The notes beneath the pieces are model-generated. The model worked only from the letters and a program-made list of their open reading frames with translations. It did not search any database and was not told where the DNA came from. Both the position numbers and the translations under genes were made by a program. Positions 53,239-62,486 of a stretch of DNA of 64,000 nucleotides are shown piece after piece. Origin of the DNA: G963702155 sp963702155 (GTDB lineage Bacteria > Pseudomonadota > Alphaproteobacteria > Micavibrionales > Micavibrionaceae); assembly GCA_963702155.1 (NCBI GenBank), contig OY969717.1, forward strand, positions 124,001 through 188,000, written 5' to 3'. Numbering within the stretch: position 1 is the stretch's first letter; the number at the start of each line of letters is the position of its first letter.

Positions 53239-53297
53239 AAACATAAGCGCAAACATAACCGTTACCGCAAGCATAATTAAGAGTAATAAGTAACATA

Positions 53298-53333
53298 AAA
53301 AAAGCCCCATTTATAAAATTAGGGCTTTTTTAT
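53298..53333. terminator. Bidirectional terminator
   Basis: AAAAAGCCC pairs with GGGCTTTTT across an A/T-rich loop, between two convergent genes. Confidence 0.85.
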
Positions 53334-53335
53334 AT

Positions 53336-54037
53336 CTAGGCCGCCAAACCAATAACAAGAATTTCCGCGCCAGTCTTAGCCGTAATATCAAGCGTTTCCA
53401 CGTTTTCAACGGCCGCGCCGTCGCCTTTGTGCAACAGCTCGCCGTTAATCTCGACATCACCATCAGAGATCAAAATATAAGCCGGTCTGCCAAGCGGTTG
53501 CGTGATCTGCGTGCCTTTTTCCAAACGCCCGCCATATATCACCGCATCAGCATGAATCGTGAGCGCTCCATGATCAGTATCGGCTTCATTACCAGATACA
53601 AGCAAGGGAAGGGCATCGTTCACTGGTGTTTCGGGAAAACTACGAGCATCCCATCTGGGCTTCACATTGCGCTGCGTCGGCATAATCCAGATTTGATAAA
53701 GAGTGGTATCCTCAGCTTCTTGGTTAAATTCGGAATGCGTAAGGCCGCTACCCGCGCTCATCACTTGCACATCACCAGCAGCCGTACGCCCTTCATTGCC
53801 GGTACTATCACGATGGGAAATCGCACCTTTACGTACATAGGTAATAATCTCCATATTATCATGCGGATGCTCACCAAACCCTTCGCCGACCTTCACAATA
53901 TCATCATTGATAACGCGCAGATTTTTAAAGCCCATGCGCGCAGGATCATGATACCGCCCGAAAGAGAAATGATAACGGGCATTGAGCCATCCAAAATCAT
54001 AATTGGCCAGATCGTCATAACGGATAATGTTGAACAT
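53336..54037 (-). CDS. Pirin family protein (bicupin)
   Basis: The 233-residue protein is a bacterial pirin like E. coli YhhW. The N-terminal cupin has the metal ligands in GEHPHDNMEIITYVRKG and HRDSTGN...LTHSEFN. YhhW-type pirins show quercetin dioxygenase activity in vitro; the natural substrate is unknown. AAGGAGAAAATTA lies just before its ATG. It starts the redox/stress stretch that runs to about 58.8 kb. Confidence 0.94.
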   Translation of the reverse strand: MFNIIRYDDLANYDFGWLNARYHFSFGRYHDPARMGFKNLRVINDDIVKVGEGFGEHPHDNMEIITYVRKGAISHRDSTGNEGRTAAGDVQVMSAGSGLTHSEFNQEAEDTTLYQIWIMPTQRNVKPRWDARSFPETPVNDALPLLVSGNEADTDHGALTIHADAVIYGGRLEKGTQITQPLGRPAYILISDGDVEINGELLHKGDGAAVENVETLDITAKTGAEILVIGLAA

Positions 54038-54142
54038 TAATTTTCTCCTTAAACAAAAAATAAGCGCCCGGTGTTGAGCGCTTTATAATATACATACGGT
54101 AGAGTTTTAAAACCGGATCATTTTGATATAAGAATGAAGTAG

Positions 54143-55189
54143 TTAGTCCACCCCAAACATAGCCCCAGGGTTAGTGGATGGGTCATCATGATCATTTTTA
54201 GAGGATATTAAAAAATCCGCGCGGGCTACAAGAGCATTATCAATATCTGAGATTTTTCTACTTTTTAGTACATCTTCCGCGATATCTAAATCATCAGATG
54301 TTTTTATTTTGCCGATCTCTTGAACAGAGATAACTACGGCTTTTTGATGTAATATGCTTTTTCTATCAAGCGCCTGCTTTTTGAAGGTTTTGCTTAAGAT
54401 AGAATCTTCACTAACGCGCCGTGATGTCTCCGCTAAAACGCGGTTTAAGGTCGAAAATTTTAAATGCTGGTCATTAATATGTGGCGCATCTTCCAAAGCC
54501 ATATCTAAAAAATCAAAATTGTGGTCATTCATATGCCACGCAGTTGTATCGGAAAAATATGACTTGATGAAAAAACCGCGTAAGCTATGGTCATCAAGCG
54601 TATCAAAATATGAATGCAGTGTATTCAACGCCGCCGGTGAGGGCACAGCTTGGAGAGATTTGTTCATATCTTTATATTCATCGCGGATGGTTTGAATATC
54701 ATATCCCCCATTAGATCGATTGAGTTGCATGAAGGTTTTCCAGATAAAATCTTTGGCTGGCTCGTTGTGTGCAATATCATCCCAAGTGTCTGGCAAATCT
54801 TGCGTGAAAGCCGAAATTATATGATCTAGATTTTGCGCCGGCTTACGAAAACTATCAGTTATAATATGCCAATACATTAATTTTGCTGTAATCTGACGAT
54901 CTGTATTATCTGTACTGTCTTCAATACGGGCACGAACGGCATTATGAATTGCATTTAATTCGTCCGAATGCGCCTTGTTTAAGACCGTGTTCTGCAAAAC
55001 GTTATGCACTTCAATCGATATTTTTTGTAGGTTCTTTGTGTTTGCCCGCGTGTCTTTGGATAAAAGAATATCAATATTATCTCGCGCAAATGTACCTTGG
55101 TTTTTTAAATCCAAAGGTACGGAGGATTTTTGAAAAGATCCGTCAAAGTCTTGTGGAGTAGAGCTTTCATTAAAATCAAACGATGTCAT
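54143..55189 (-). CDS. Orphan protein, unknown function
   Basis: The 348-residue protein is acidic and helical from end to end (for example ELNAIHNAVRARIEDSTDNTDRQITAKLMYWHIITDSFRKPAQ), with no signal peptide or known domain. The first 40 residues are polar and disorder-prone. It may be a helical-bundle or repeat protein. Its composition is unlike pirin and TspO, and it resembles the orphan proteins at 40785-43447 and 58971-59579 in style. It could be an effector-type protein, without direct evidence. Confidence 0.65.
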   Translation of the reverse strand: MTSFDFNESSTPQDFDGSFQKSSVPLDLKNQGTFARDNIDILLSKDTRANTKNLQKISIEVHNVLQNTVLNKAHSDELNAIHNAVRARIEDSTDNTDRQITAKLMYWHIITDSFRKPAQNLDHIISAFTQDLPDTWDDIAHNEPAKDFIWKTFMQLNRSNGGYDIQTIRDEYKDMNKSLQAVPSPAALNTLHSYFDTLDDHSLRGFFIKSYFSDTTAWHMNDHNFDFLDMALEDAPHINDQHLKFSTLNRVLAETSRRVSEDSILSKTFKKQALDRKSILHQKAVVISVQEIGKIKTSDDLDIAEDVLKSRKISDIDNALVARADFLISSKNDHDDPSTNPGAMFGVD

Positions 55190-55350
55190 TCATACCCCCG
55201 CGCAAGGCTACTTTAAATTATTAACAATTATTATATATGAGGTAATCTATGGAAATAGCAAGGCTATTCATATATTTTAAGGAAAAATGCTCATACCAAT
55301 CGAGGGAGCATACCAGCATAAAATGTGACGGATGGTTAAAAAGGGGGGCT

Positions 55351-55821
55351 TTAATTAAGCCACCAATACCCGCCATTTAGATACATCGCAAACAAAGTCC
55401 AAAGCGTTGGCGGAACCATCAAATACGCTGCAGGCTTTGCATGTTTAAGGGCGAGAGCGACAAACCAGATGGAAAGTATGTTGAGCGCCGCAATCCAAAG
55501 TAAACCACCGAGCAGCATTTGCATTGCAAAAAATACAAAGCTCCACCCCCAGTTAAACAGCATATACACGGCATAAATCATAAACATCCGGTCTGCACCA
55601 ACGATCGTTTTGCGCCGTGTCCAAATATACCAGCCTGCCGCGGCGATCATCATATATAAAATACTCCACATAATCGGAAATATAAAATTTGGCGGGTTAA
55701 GGGGCGGCGGCGTTAGCGTTTCATACCATCCAGGTATCGCCGTTTGGGTCATCATGCCAATACCGTAAGAAAGGCCGAGATAAAGCAAAATCCATAAAAC
55801 GAGCAGTATGTATTTTGGCAT
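55351..55821 (-). CDS. TspO/MBR family protein
   Basis: The 156-residue protein has five membrane segments and the tryptophan-rich TspO pattern: LTPPPLNPPNFIFPIMWSILYMMIAAAGW, then YAVYMLFNWGWSFVFF and PPTLWTLFAMYLNGGYWWLN. TspO proteins bind porphyrins and take part in tetrapyrrole and stress responses in alphaproteobacteria. The gene stands alone, divergent from the FMN reductase gene. Confidence 0.95.
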   Translation of the reverse strand: MPKYILLVLWILLYLGLSYGIGMMTQTAIPGWYETLTPPPLNPPNFIFPIMWSILYMMIAAAGWYIWTRRKTIVGADRMFMIYAVYMLFNWGWSFVFFAMQMLLGGLLWIAALNILSIWFVALALKHAKPAAYLMVPPTLWTLFAMYLNGGYWWLN

Positions 55822-55900
55822 AATTAAGAATCCTTAAAAAATAATATTTTATTTAAAAAGTATAAATGGAACATTTTTCAAAACCAGCTATTTTTAAATT

Positions 55901-56569
55901 ATGACAGAAAAAAATATAAAAGCGCTCTATATAAATTGCTCCCTAAAACCATCAAGCAAAGAATCGCACACTGATCTGCTGATTAAAAAATCATCGGCTA
56001 TTTTAGAAGCGCAAGGTATAAAAACCGAAATTTTGCGCGCCGCCGATTATAATATCGCATATGGTGTGCAGCCGGATATGCGCGAGGAAGGGGCAAAGCA
56101 AGATGATTGGCCAAAGATTTGGGAAAAAGTAAGTGCGGCAGATATTGTTGTGATCGGCTCTCCCATCTGGATCGGCAACGCAAGCTCGCTCTGCATTAAG
56201 GTGCTGGAGCGTTTATACGCCCATTCTTCGCAAACAAATGAGGCGGGACAATATATTTTTTACAACAAAGTTGGCGCGGCACTTGTTACTGGAAACGAAG
56301 ATGGCGGTAAACATGTTTCACGCGACATTTTATATGGGCTGCAGCATGTCGGCTTTACCATCCCCCCGCAAGCCGACGCCTATTGGGTAGGTGAGGCCGG
56401 CCCCGGTCCGTCATATGGTGACAAAGATGAAAACGGAAATGCCGCAGGTATAAATAGCGATTTTACCAATCGTATGGTACGCATTATGAGCTGGAATTTA
56501 ATTCACTTTGCAAATATGTTAAGAAAGCATGGCGGTATTCCGGTAAAGGGAAATACAGCCGAAGAATAA
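55901..56569 (+). CDS. Flavodoxin-like NAD(P)H-dependent FMN reductase
   Basis: The 222-residue protein has a flavodoxin-like fold. It starts with KALYINCSLKPSSKESHTDLL, the FMN phosphate loop of the family, and continues with VVIGSPIWIGNASSLCIKVLERL (about residues 84-106) and the GAALVTGNEDGGKH segment. Such enzymes reduce FMN or quinones. It lies between TspO and SodC, consistent with redox protection. The upstream gap has a weak ribosome binding site. Confidence 0.9.
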   Translation: MTEKNIKALYINCSLKPSSKESHTDLLIKKSSAILEAQGIKTEILRAADYNIAYGVQPDMREEGAKQDDWPKIWEKVSAADIVVIGSPIWIGNASSLCIKVLERLYAHSSQTNEAGQYIFYNKVGAALVTGNEDGGKHVSRDILYGLQHVGFTIPPQADAYWVGEAGPGPSYGDKDENGNAAGINSDFTNRMVRIMSWNLIHFANMLRKHGGIPVKGNTAEE

Positions 56570-56619
56570 TTTAAATTATAACTGAGCACAATTTTAACTT
56601 AAAAAAGGACGAATAAAAC

Positions 56620-57213
56620 ATGAAAAATATTTTAATGCTGACCACCTGTATGCTTATTGGCGGCACTTCCATAGCGATGGCAGATATGCATAGCCATAGT
56701 AAAGAAAATACAGATAACACTCATTCTGAAAAAACAATGACACACGCAAAAACGGCATCGTCTGATTTTATTAATAATAAGGGCGAAACGATTGGCATGG
56801 TAAAAATGACGGAAAAACATAATGGGGTTTTATTCTTCATCGACCTTAAAAACCTGCCCGCGGGTACATCGGCGTTTCATATTCATGAAGCTTCATCTTG
56901 CACACCTTTGGATAGCTTTAAAGACACGGGCGGACATTATAACCCTACCGGAAAAGAACATGGTTTCGGTGTTAAAAACGGTGTTCATGCCGGCGATATG
57001 CCAAACTTGTACATCCCCGAAACCGGTACGATAAAACAGGAAATTCTGAATACATATGTAACATTAGAGGGCGCAGGCGCAAATGCGCGCGCGCCATTAT
57101 TGGATGATAACGGATCCGCGCTTATTCTGCACAGAGGCGCAGATGATTATAAATCCCAGCCATCTGGCGCGGCAGGTAATCGCATTGCCTGCGCATCAAT
57201 AAAAACGAAATAA
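56620..57213 (+). CDS. sodC: Copper/zinc superoxide dismutase
   Basis: The 197-residue protein has a signal peptide (about residues 1-21) and a complete Cu/Zn-SOD domain: HIH (copper), DTGGHYNPTGKEHG (bridging and zinc histidines), HAGDMPN (zinc) and the C-terminal HRGADDYKSQPSGAAGNRIAC with the copper histidine and active-site arginine region. Both disulfide cysteines are present. The mature N-terminus is His/Met-rich (MHSHSKENTDNTHSEKTMTHAK) and may bind copper. It detoxifies superoxide in the periplasm. AAAAGGACG lies upstream. Confidence 0.96.
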   Translation: MKNILMLTTCMLIGGTSIAMADMHSHSKENTDNTHSEKTMTHAKTASSDFINNKGETIGMVKMTEKHNGVLFFIDLKNLPAGTSAFHIHEASSCTPLDSFKDTGGHYNPTGKEHGFGVKNGVHAGDMPNLYIPETGTIKQEILNTYVTLEGAGANARAPLLDDNGSALILHRGADDYKSQPSGAAGNRIACASIKTK

Positions 57214-57225
57214 TATGAATGTATA

Positions 57226-57264
57226 GAAAAAAAGCGCGGTTATAAATGCTGCGCTTTTTTTTAA
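57226..57264. terminator. Bidirectional terminator
   Basis: AAAAAAAGCGC pairs with GCGCTTTTTTT between the convergent sodC and SIMPL genes. Confidence 0.88.
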
Positions 57265-57278
57265 ATCGTAACCTTCAA

Positions 57279-58019
57279 TTAAGGCAATAGCAGCGCCCGC
57301 GCAGATACAGTCAATGACACATCCGTTTTACCAGGTGCAGCAGATGGTTTTGCAATCTGTGAAGAGGAATCCGCCATCATCCTTTCCGCTCGTGCTGCAT
57401 ACATGGGGGGCGATATATTGCCGCCGCCTTGTGCATCAATTTCGATCAGTTGGGCATCAGATTTACCAAGCGCACGCGCCGCTTCTTTTGCACGCTTTTG
57501 CAATTTTATAAGCGCAGTTTTCAGCATAGCATCCGTTGTTTCCTGATGTTTTTCCGATGATAAATAATAGTTTAAACCATTCATTTTAAATCCGGTTTCC
57601 TGCAGTTTTCCCGCCAATATCAAAATTTCGTCTGCGTTTTTTCCGCTTAACGTAATGCCTTGTTGGGCGCGCCATTTTGTTTGATCGGTAATTTTCTCAT
57701 TATTGCGGTTCACCATATACACATAATATTGATCTGTCTCATGCTCGACATTTTTGGATTTTTTGATTGTATCTAAAGCTTTGGCAACTGCCTTATTAAC
57801 CTCGTTTTGAAGCGCGGTTTGATCTGTGCCCTCGGCTATATATTGCAAACTTGCACGCAACTCGTCTTGATCAACGCTCTGCTGCTCTGTTGCATTAATA
57901 TTCAATAGCGCCTGACCAGTGGCAAGCTCATTTAAATCAAACTCAATTTGTGCAGATGCGCCTGAAAAAGGTGCAGCAATAAACAAACCAAGCGCAGCAA
58001 TTAGTAAACCGTGTTTCAT
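57279..58019 (-). CDS. SIMPL domain (DUF541) exported protein
   Basis: The 246-residue protein has a signal peptide (cleavage after ASA, about residue 23) and a SIMPL domain, as in E. coli YggE, with INATEQQSVDQDELRASLQYIAEGTD and ALIKLQKRAKEAARALGKSDAQLIEID. YggE-type proteins reduce oxidative damage and form ring channels or oligomers in the periplasm; the mechanism is unclear. It suits its place beside sodC and the nitroreductase. Confidence 0.9.
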   Translation of the reverse strand: MKHGLLIAALGLFIAAPFSGASAQIEFDLNELATGQALLNINATEQQSVDQDELRASLQYIAEGTDQTALQNEVNKAVAKALDTIKKSKNVEHETDQYYVYMVNRNNEKITDQTKWRAQQGITLSGKNADEILILAGKLQETGFKMNGLNYYLSSEKHQETTDAMLKTALIKLQKRAKEAARALGKSDAQLIEIDAQGGGNISPPMYAARAERMMADSSSQIAKPSAAPGKTDVSLTVSARALLLP

Positions 58020-58146
58020 ATTAACAAACCTTTTAAATAATGATTGAAAAATATAATGGCATAAAAACCATAATCCATAAAGAACGATCTTTAAATTCGC
58101 ATTGTATGGGCTATTCTCAATATTAAAGATTTTTAGGAGATGAAAA

Positions 58147-58770
58147 ATGAATACGATAGAAATAATTAAGGCGCGCCGGGCGACAAAGGCGTTCGACCCC
58201 GATTTTAAAATGACCGAAGGCGATATAAAAGAGCTACTTGAAATTACAACTTACGCACCAAGTGCTTTTAATATTCAGCATTGGCGATTTGTTGTTATTA
58301 CCGATGCCGAAAAACGAAAGGCTATTCGCGCCAAAGCATGGGATCAGGCGCAAGTGACGGACGCCGCCGCGCTTATCATCCTGTGCGCCGACACAAAAGC
58401 GTGGAGCAAAAATCCTGCAAAATATTGGGAAGGCACGCCGCAGCCCGTGCAGGATTTTCTCGTCCCCGCAATTAAGGATTATTATAGCGGTTACCCTGAA
58501 GAAGAGCGCGTACAATTAGATGAAGCACATAGAACATGCGGTTTTGCAGGGATGACTTTAATGCTGGCGGCTAAATCTATGGGTTTGGACACCTGCCCCA
58601 TGGATGGCTTTGAATACGGCCCAGTTGGCGAAATTGTAAATCTTCCGGATGATCACATTATTAGCTACATGATCGCGGTCGGTAAACCTCATTCCAACCC
58701 CGAAATGCCACTATTCAATCGCCCACCCAGATTGCCATTGGACAAAGTGGTCAAGATAGACGGGTTTTAA
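58147..58770 (+). CDS. Nitroreductase family protein
   Basis: The 207-residue FMN-dependent oxidoreductase starts with IIKARRATKAFDP (FMN phosphate arginines) and has TTYAPSAFNIQHWRFVVI and the C-terminal LPDDHIISYMIAVGKP. It reduces nitro groups or quinones with NAD(P)H. It resembles NfsB/DrgA-type enzymes. TTTTAGGAGATGAAAA lies upstream of the ATG. Confidence 0.94.
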   Translation: MNTIEIIKARRATKAFDPDFKMTEGDIKELLEITTYAPSAFNIQHWRFVVITDAEKRKAIRAKAWDQAQVTDAAALIILCADTKAWSKNPAKYWEGTPQPVQDFLVPAIKDYYSGYPEEERVQLDEAHRTCGFAGMTLMLAAKSMGLDTCPMDGFEYGPVGEIVNLPDDHIISYMIAVGKPHSNPEMPLFNRPPRLPLDKVVKIDGF

Positions 58771-58970
58771 ACGGGTCTAAAACCGAATAATTATGATGGG
58801 GAAAAAGCTTTTACATTAACTTCGGGCGTCGTTGGTTCAATGCCCGGCGTTGAAGGCTCTTGAGGCTCAATAGCAGTAGGAATAGCAGAGCCGCCCATTC
58901 TGCCAACTTCTTCATAGCCGGTTTTTATAAACTCATTCAAAAGCTGCATTGGGTCTCTATGCTCATTGTT

Positions 58971-59579
58971 CTATATGACAAATCCGTTATCCGGATCAAC
59001 TACGCTTATATGTGCTATGGAACCGCCATCAAAAGTTACAACATTATATGTATATTGATCATCACTTACATCCATGAACCGAGCCTGCATGTCAGGATCC
59101 AGTTGGGATATATCAAAATCAGGAGCTAAGCTATCTTGAATCAGATCATAAACAGCCTCATTACCGCCAAGTTTTTCTATTGTTCGTTCTTGTATTGCGC
59201 GCGTTGCCGGATCTTCTGAAAGTCCGTTATCGAGCATGGTACGAAGGTTTGCCAAATCAAGATCCACGCCTTCTAGAGCTTTTTCCGGCGTGTAAGAGCT
59301 TCCCAGACTTTCTGCCTCTGCGCACAATTGCTGCCATTGTTCTACCTGGCTATCATTAAGCATATCAGTAAAATTTGCAATCTCAGTAGGGCTTGGATCA
59401 TGAGCAGTATGAACGTAATTTTCCTGCTGTTCAGACGATAAATTACCGTAAAACGTATCTACATGGTCGACATGTTTACCAAATTCTGTTCTTTCTATGG
59501 TTGTTGTCGTACCGCCAGCATTTTGTCTCTGCCTCAACAAATACTGCAAATATAAATCATACCCAAATTCATCTTCCAT
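58971..59579 (-). CDS. Orphan acidic protein with in-frame stop before a Pro-rich tail
   Basis: The 202-residue protein is acidic and Gln-rich and has no known domain. Its C-terminal part (DDQYTYNVVTFDGGSIAHISVVDPDNGFVI) looks like a beta-rich end. After the TAG at 58971-58973 the same frame stays open for 59 codons down to a stop at 58791, including EFIKTGYEEVGRMGGSAIPTA and a Pro/Glu/Thr-rich tail. The stop may be a nonsense change in a 260-residue gene, or the tail may be a separate short gene. AGAGGGTTTTGT lies before the start. Confidence 0.62.
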   Translation of the reverse strand: MEDEFGYDLYLQYLLRQRQNAGGTTTTIERTEFGKHVDHVDTFYGNLSSEQQENYVHTAHDPSPTEIANFTDMLNDSQVEQWQQLCAEAESLGSSYTPEKALEGVDLDLANLRTMLDNGLSEDPATRAIQERTIEKLGGNEAVYDLIQDSLAPDFDISQLDPDMQARFMDVSDDQYTYNVVTFDGGSIAHISVVDPDNGFVI

Positions 59580-59669
59580 ACAAAACCCTCTAAAATAATA
59601 TTTTTTATATCTAATATTGTAAACTATTATATAAAATTATAGCAAAGTTTAATTTACTAAAATAACGGC

Positions 59670-59957
59670 TTAAATTTGCGTCGAAATCATGAGCGGTACA
59701 GTGTGTGCTTCTCTTGGAGTGCGCGTAGCATCATTTTCAACACGAATAAGCAAAATGTCCGCCTCATACTGTACACGCTCATAAATCGCTTTATCAATCG
59801 TATCTAGCTTAATGGCCTTTTGCCCCACATCCTCACCGCCAACATAAATTTCCCCCTGTTCAACATCAATAGATGCCCATTCGGGTGTAAATTCCAAGGC
59901 TTGAGAGTAAAAAAGGGCAAGCTGGTTTTTATTGTTTAAGATGAGCGAAGTATTCAT
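59670..59957 (-). CDS. Small unknown protein
   Basis: I take the ATG at 59957 (MNTSLILNNKNQ); a longer frame from 60020 adds a hydrophobic stretch that begins within the preceding A/T-rich spacer. The 95-residue product is soluble, with EWASIDVEQGEIYVGGEDVGQ and a basic segment near the end. The beta-rich, short form could be a small secretion or regulatory protein; no family is recognised. Confidence 0.6.
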   Translation of the reverse strand: MNTSLILNNKNQLALFYSQALEFTPEWASIDVEQGEIYVGGEDVGQKAIKLDTIDKAIYERVQYEADILLIRVENDATRTPREAHTVPLMISTQI

Positions 59958-60094
59958 ATTTATTATATATATAGCAAAAAATACATAAGAGATCTTTAAA
60001 ACCTTTAAAATTTCACTCAAAAGGTCTCAGGCTTACAATAATCAAAATTAGAAAATTTAAAGTTCTGACTGCTCTCTTAGTTTTTATGAGGTTG

Positions 60095-60262
60095 TTAATA
60101 TAGACGGATTTTAGAAAAAGCCGATAAACGTTGCCTTTTCTGCTCTTCATCCAAAACAGGCCAATCAGGTTTATGCCTACCAGTATACTTATAAACCAAT
60201 TCAATAAGTTTTCTGCCTGTGATATCCAGCTCACTTACATCTTCAATTCTTTTTAGTGTCAT
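60095..60262 (-). CDS. Small conserved-looking protein, 55 residues
   Basis: This frame, starting MTLKRIEDVSELDITGRKLIELVYKY and ending SAFSKIRLY, is charged and helical and looks more like protein than the overlapping frame at 60013-60234. AATTCG... no strong ribosome binding site is visible before the ATG, though AGTTAAA lies there. It may be cotranscribed with the gene at 59670-59957. Unknown function. Confidence 0.5.
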   Translation of the reverse strand: MTLKRIEDVSELDITGRKLIELVYKYTGRHKPDWPVLDEEQKRQRLSAFSKIRLY

Positions 60263-60363
60263 TTTAACTCCATAAATAATCGAATTTTAACTTTAACACG
60301 ACAAGCCTAAAAAGAACAAAATTCTCATTTGAGCTTAAACACATTTTCCACTATGACTATCAA

Positions 60364-60888
60364 ATGTCAAAAAAATACGAAAACTTGTCCGGCGAATGGA
60401 CGGGTGTTTATGATTACCCGGATAATTATGATGGCGTACCAGTTGCGTTTACGGCTGTTATTGCCGATAAGGAAGGCTGAAGTACGCCTTTATCAAGGCG
60501 GGAAGGCGTGCTGTCCGGCGAAATTATAGAAGAAGATACCTTCACCGAAATGGCAGGACAAAGAAATTTATACGCATTTATCGGCGGCTCTTGCAATGGT
60601 CGGGATGTCTATTTTACAAAAACATATAATCAAGGCGGAAAGGCCAACCATAGTATCGATTACAGCGGTAATGTTGATGATAGTTTTACGCTTATAGAAG
60701 GCACGTGGTCAATTTTTTATACGCCTGAACAAATGGAAATGTACAATATTGAATCAACATTTTCCGGACGGTTTATAATGAACCGCGGCGGTAAAGGCGG
60801 AATAACGCAAGCAATTGAACGTAAAGAAAAACTTTTGGAAACGATTGGAACTTTGCCGGGAGGTAAACGCTTTGATAATAAAGAATAA
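60364..60888 (+). CDS. Beta-barrel-like protein interrupted by an in-frame TGA
   Basis: From the ATG at 60364 the frame reads SGEWTGVYDYPDNYDGVPVAFTAVIADKEG and meets TGA at codon 39 (60478-60480). In the same frame it continues through VLSGEIIEEDTFTEMAG to 60888, giving 174 codons. The SGxWxGxYxYP start and SGEI continuation suggest a lipocalin-like beta barrel seen in small hypothetical proteins of proteobacteria. A GTG at 60508 could start a truncated protein lacking the first strands. The TGA may be a nonsense mutation, a base-call error or a readthrough codon. Confidence 0.65.
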
Positions 60889-60910
60889 ATTTTAAATAAG
60901 GATTTTTAAT

Positions 60911-61756
60911 ATGAAATGGCGCGGCAGACGACAAAGCGGAAATGTATCAGACATTAGAGGCAAAGGCGGCGCGGCGGCTGGCGGCGGCCTTTTGTTTTTC
61001 GGTCTTGCGGCAGTCGTGTATTTCCTCGGCGGTGACCCTTCGCAATTTGTTGCCGAAGGATTAAACCGGACTGTAAAATCCTACTCAACTGCGCGCTCTA
61101 ATATAAGTGAGGAAGAGCAAGACGAATTGGCCGAATTTGTATCCGTTGTCTTGGCCGAAACAGAAGACACATGGAATGCCAAATTCGCGGAGCAGGGGGG
61201 TAACTATGATGAACCAACGCTCGTCCTCTTTACAGGATCGGTCAATTCAAACTGCGGTATGGCGAGCAGCGCGGTCGGCCCGTTTTACTGTCCCCTTGAT
61301 CAAAAGCTTTATATTGACCTGGATTTTTTCTATGAATTGAAGGCGCGCCACGATGCGCCCGGAGATTTCGCTCAGGCCTATGTCGTCGCGCATGAAGTTG
61401 GCCACCATGTTCAAAACCTTATCGGCGTATTGGAACAGACACACAACGCCAAACGCCGCGCAAGCAAAACCGAAGCCAACAAAATATCCGTTCGCTCCGA
61501 ACTTATGGCCGATTGTTTCGCTGGTATCTGGGCGCATGACGCGGGCAGGGCGGGGCTACTAGAGGGGGGCGATATCGAAGAAGCCTTAAACGCCGCCACC
61601 CAAATTGGCGATGATACAATGCAAAAACAAGCGCACGGCCATGTTATGCCGGACAACTTCACCCATGGAACAGGCGCGCAAAGATACGAATGGTTTAAAC
61701 GCGGCTACGAAACAGGCAATATGGATGCGTGCAATACGTTTGAGCAGGGGATTTAG
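60911..61756 (+). CDS. Neutral zinc metallopeptidase, YpfJ family
   Basis: The 281-residue protein has a basic N-terminus with a Gly-rich membrane segment (about residues 25-45) and a C-terminal metallopeptidase domain. The zinc site HEVGHHVQ starts at H161, followed by RSELMADCFAGIWAHDA, which supplies the third ligand. PFYCPLDQKLYIDLDFF is also typical. These membrane-anchored proteases are widespread in proteobacteria; their substrates are unknown. It follows the interrupted gene by 22 bases. Confidence 0.95.
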   Translation: MKWRGRRQSGNVSDIRGKGGAAAGGGLLFFGLAAVVYFLGGDPSQFVAEGLNRTVKSYSTARSNISEEEQDELAEFVSVVLAETEDTWNAKFAEQGGNYDEPTLVLFTGSVNSNCGMASSAVGPFYCPLDQKLYIDLDFFYELKARHDAPGDFAQAYVVAHEVGHHVQNLIGVLEQTHNAKRRASKTEANKISVRSELMADCFAGIWAHDAGRAGLLEGGDIEEALNAATQIGDDTMQKQAHGHVMPDNFTHGTGAQRYEWFKRGYETGNMDACNTFEQGI

Positions 61757-61832
61757 TAAAAGAGGCTTGTAAAATATACTCATTATTCAAGGCCGCAAAA
61801 ACAATAAGTTTTGGGATTTAAATAATATAGAT

Positions 61833-62477
61833 TTATTCTAATAAAAGAGGTTTGCTTATATCAGTGCCATGCAAAAACTTCCAAGCGTTTTCAAATTTGG
61901 TAAAAGACTTTTCTTTATTCCAATTTTCGCTAACAACAATCTGACTGTGCCCTTTTGAAAACTGATACAAAAAATCAGGTGGGAATTTTTCAGGCATAAT
62001 TTTGCCGAAGTAAAAATTGAAATAGCTGTCATCGCAATCAAATGAATAAAGAAAACGCGGGTTTGAGAGTATGCCTTCATATAGATCTTTCTTCTCTTTT
62101 TGCCGTTTCTGAAGGCTATTGGTGATATCTTTCAAAATTTGATTTTGCGCTTCAACGTCACTTTTACAATCATCACTCATATTCTTTGAATGTCTAATAA
62201 GATATTCTAGTGTTTCCATGGCATTCGCCATTTCTTTGTCTGTTATGTCTTTCCAAATTTTAAATTTTTCATCTGTATAATTTTCCGGATCAATAGAATG
62301 GCAGACAGGGAAAGCGTGATCACCAGTTTTAATCTCATTCATCCATTTCAGAATTGAATAGTAGCTGTAACCATAATCATTATATTCTTGAGAACAATCT
62401 AACTCTACTTTTTGCGCAAATGCAGGCAAAGTTATCAAACATAGAAAAGCTGTTAAAATTAAAAGTTTGTTTATCAT
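61833..62477 (-). CDS. Exported protein, unknown function
   Basis: The 214-residue protein has a clear signal peptide (hydrophobic core 5-18, cleavage after AFA, residue 21). The mature part has four cysteines in spaced pairs and is mixed helical, with KDITDKEMANAMETLEYLIRHSKNMSDDCKSD and an aromatic C-terminal half. It is probably periplasmic or secreted. No family is recognised. It lies 9 bases downstream of the gene at 62487 and is likely cotranscribed with it and lepA. Confidence 0.7.
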   Translation of the reverse strand: MINKLLILTAFLCLITLPAFAQKVELDCSQEYNDYGYSYYSILKWMNEIKTGDHAFPVCHSIDPENYTDEKFKIWKDITDKEMANAMETLEYLIRHSKNMSDDCKSDVEAQNQILKDITNSLQKRQKEKKDLYEGILSNPRFLYSFDCDDSYFNFYFGKIMPEKFPPDFLYQFSKGHSQIVVSENWNKEKSFTKFENAWKFLHGTDISKPLLLE

Positions 62478-62486
62478 ACCATACCT

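Noticed and set aside
60013..60234. Reading frame of 73 codons on the minus strand
   Set aside because: Its product has irregular composition, and the overlapping frame at 60095-60262 in another phase looks more like a real protein.
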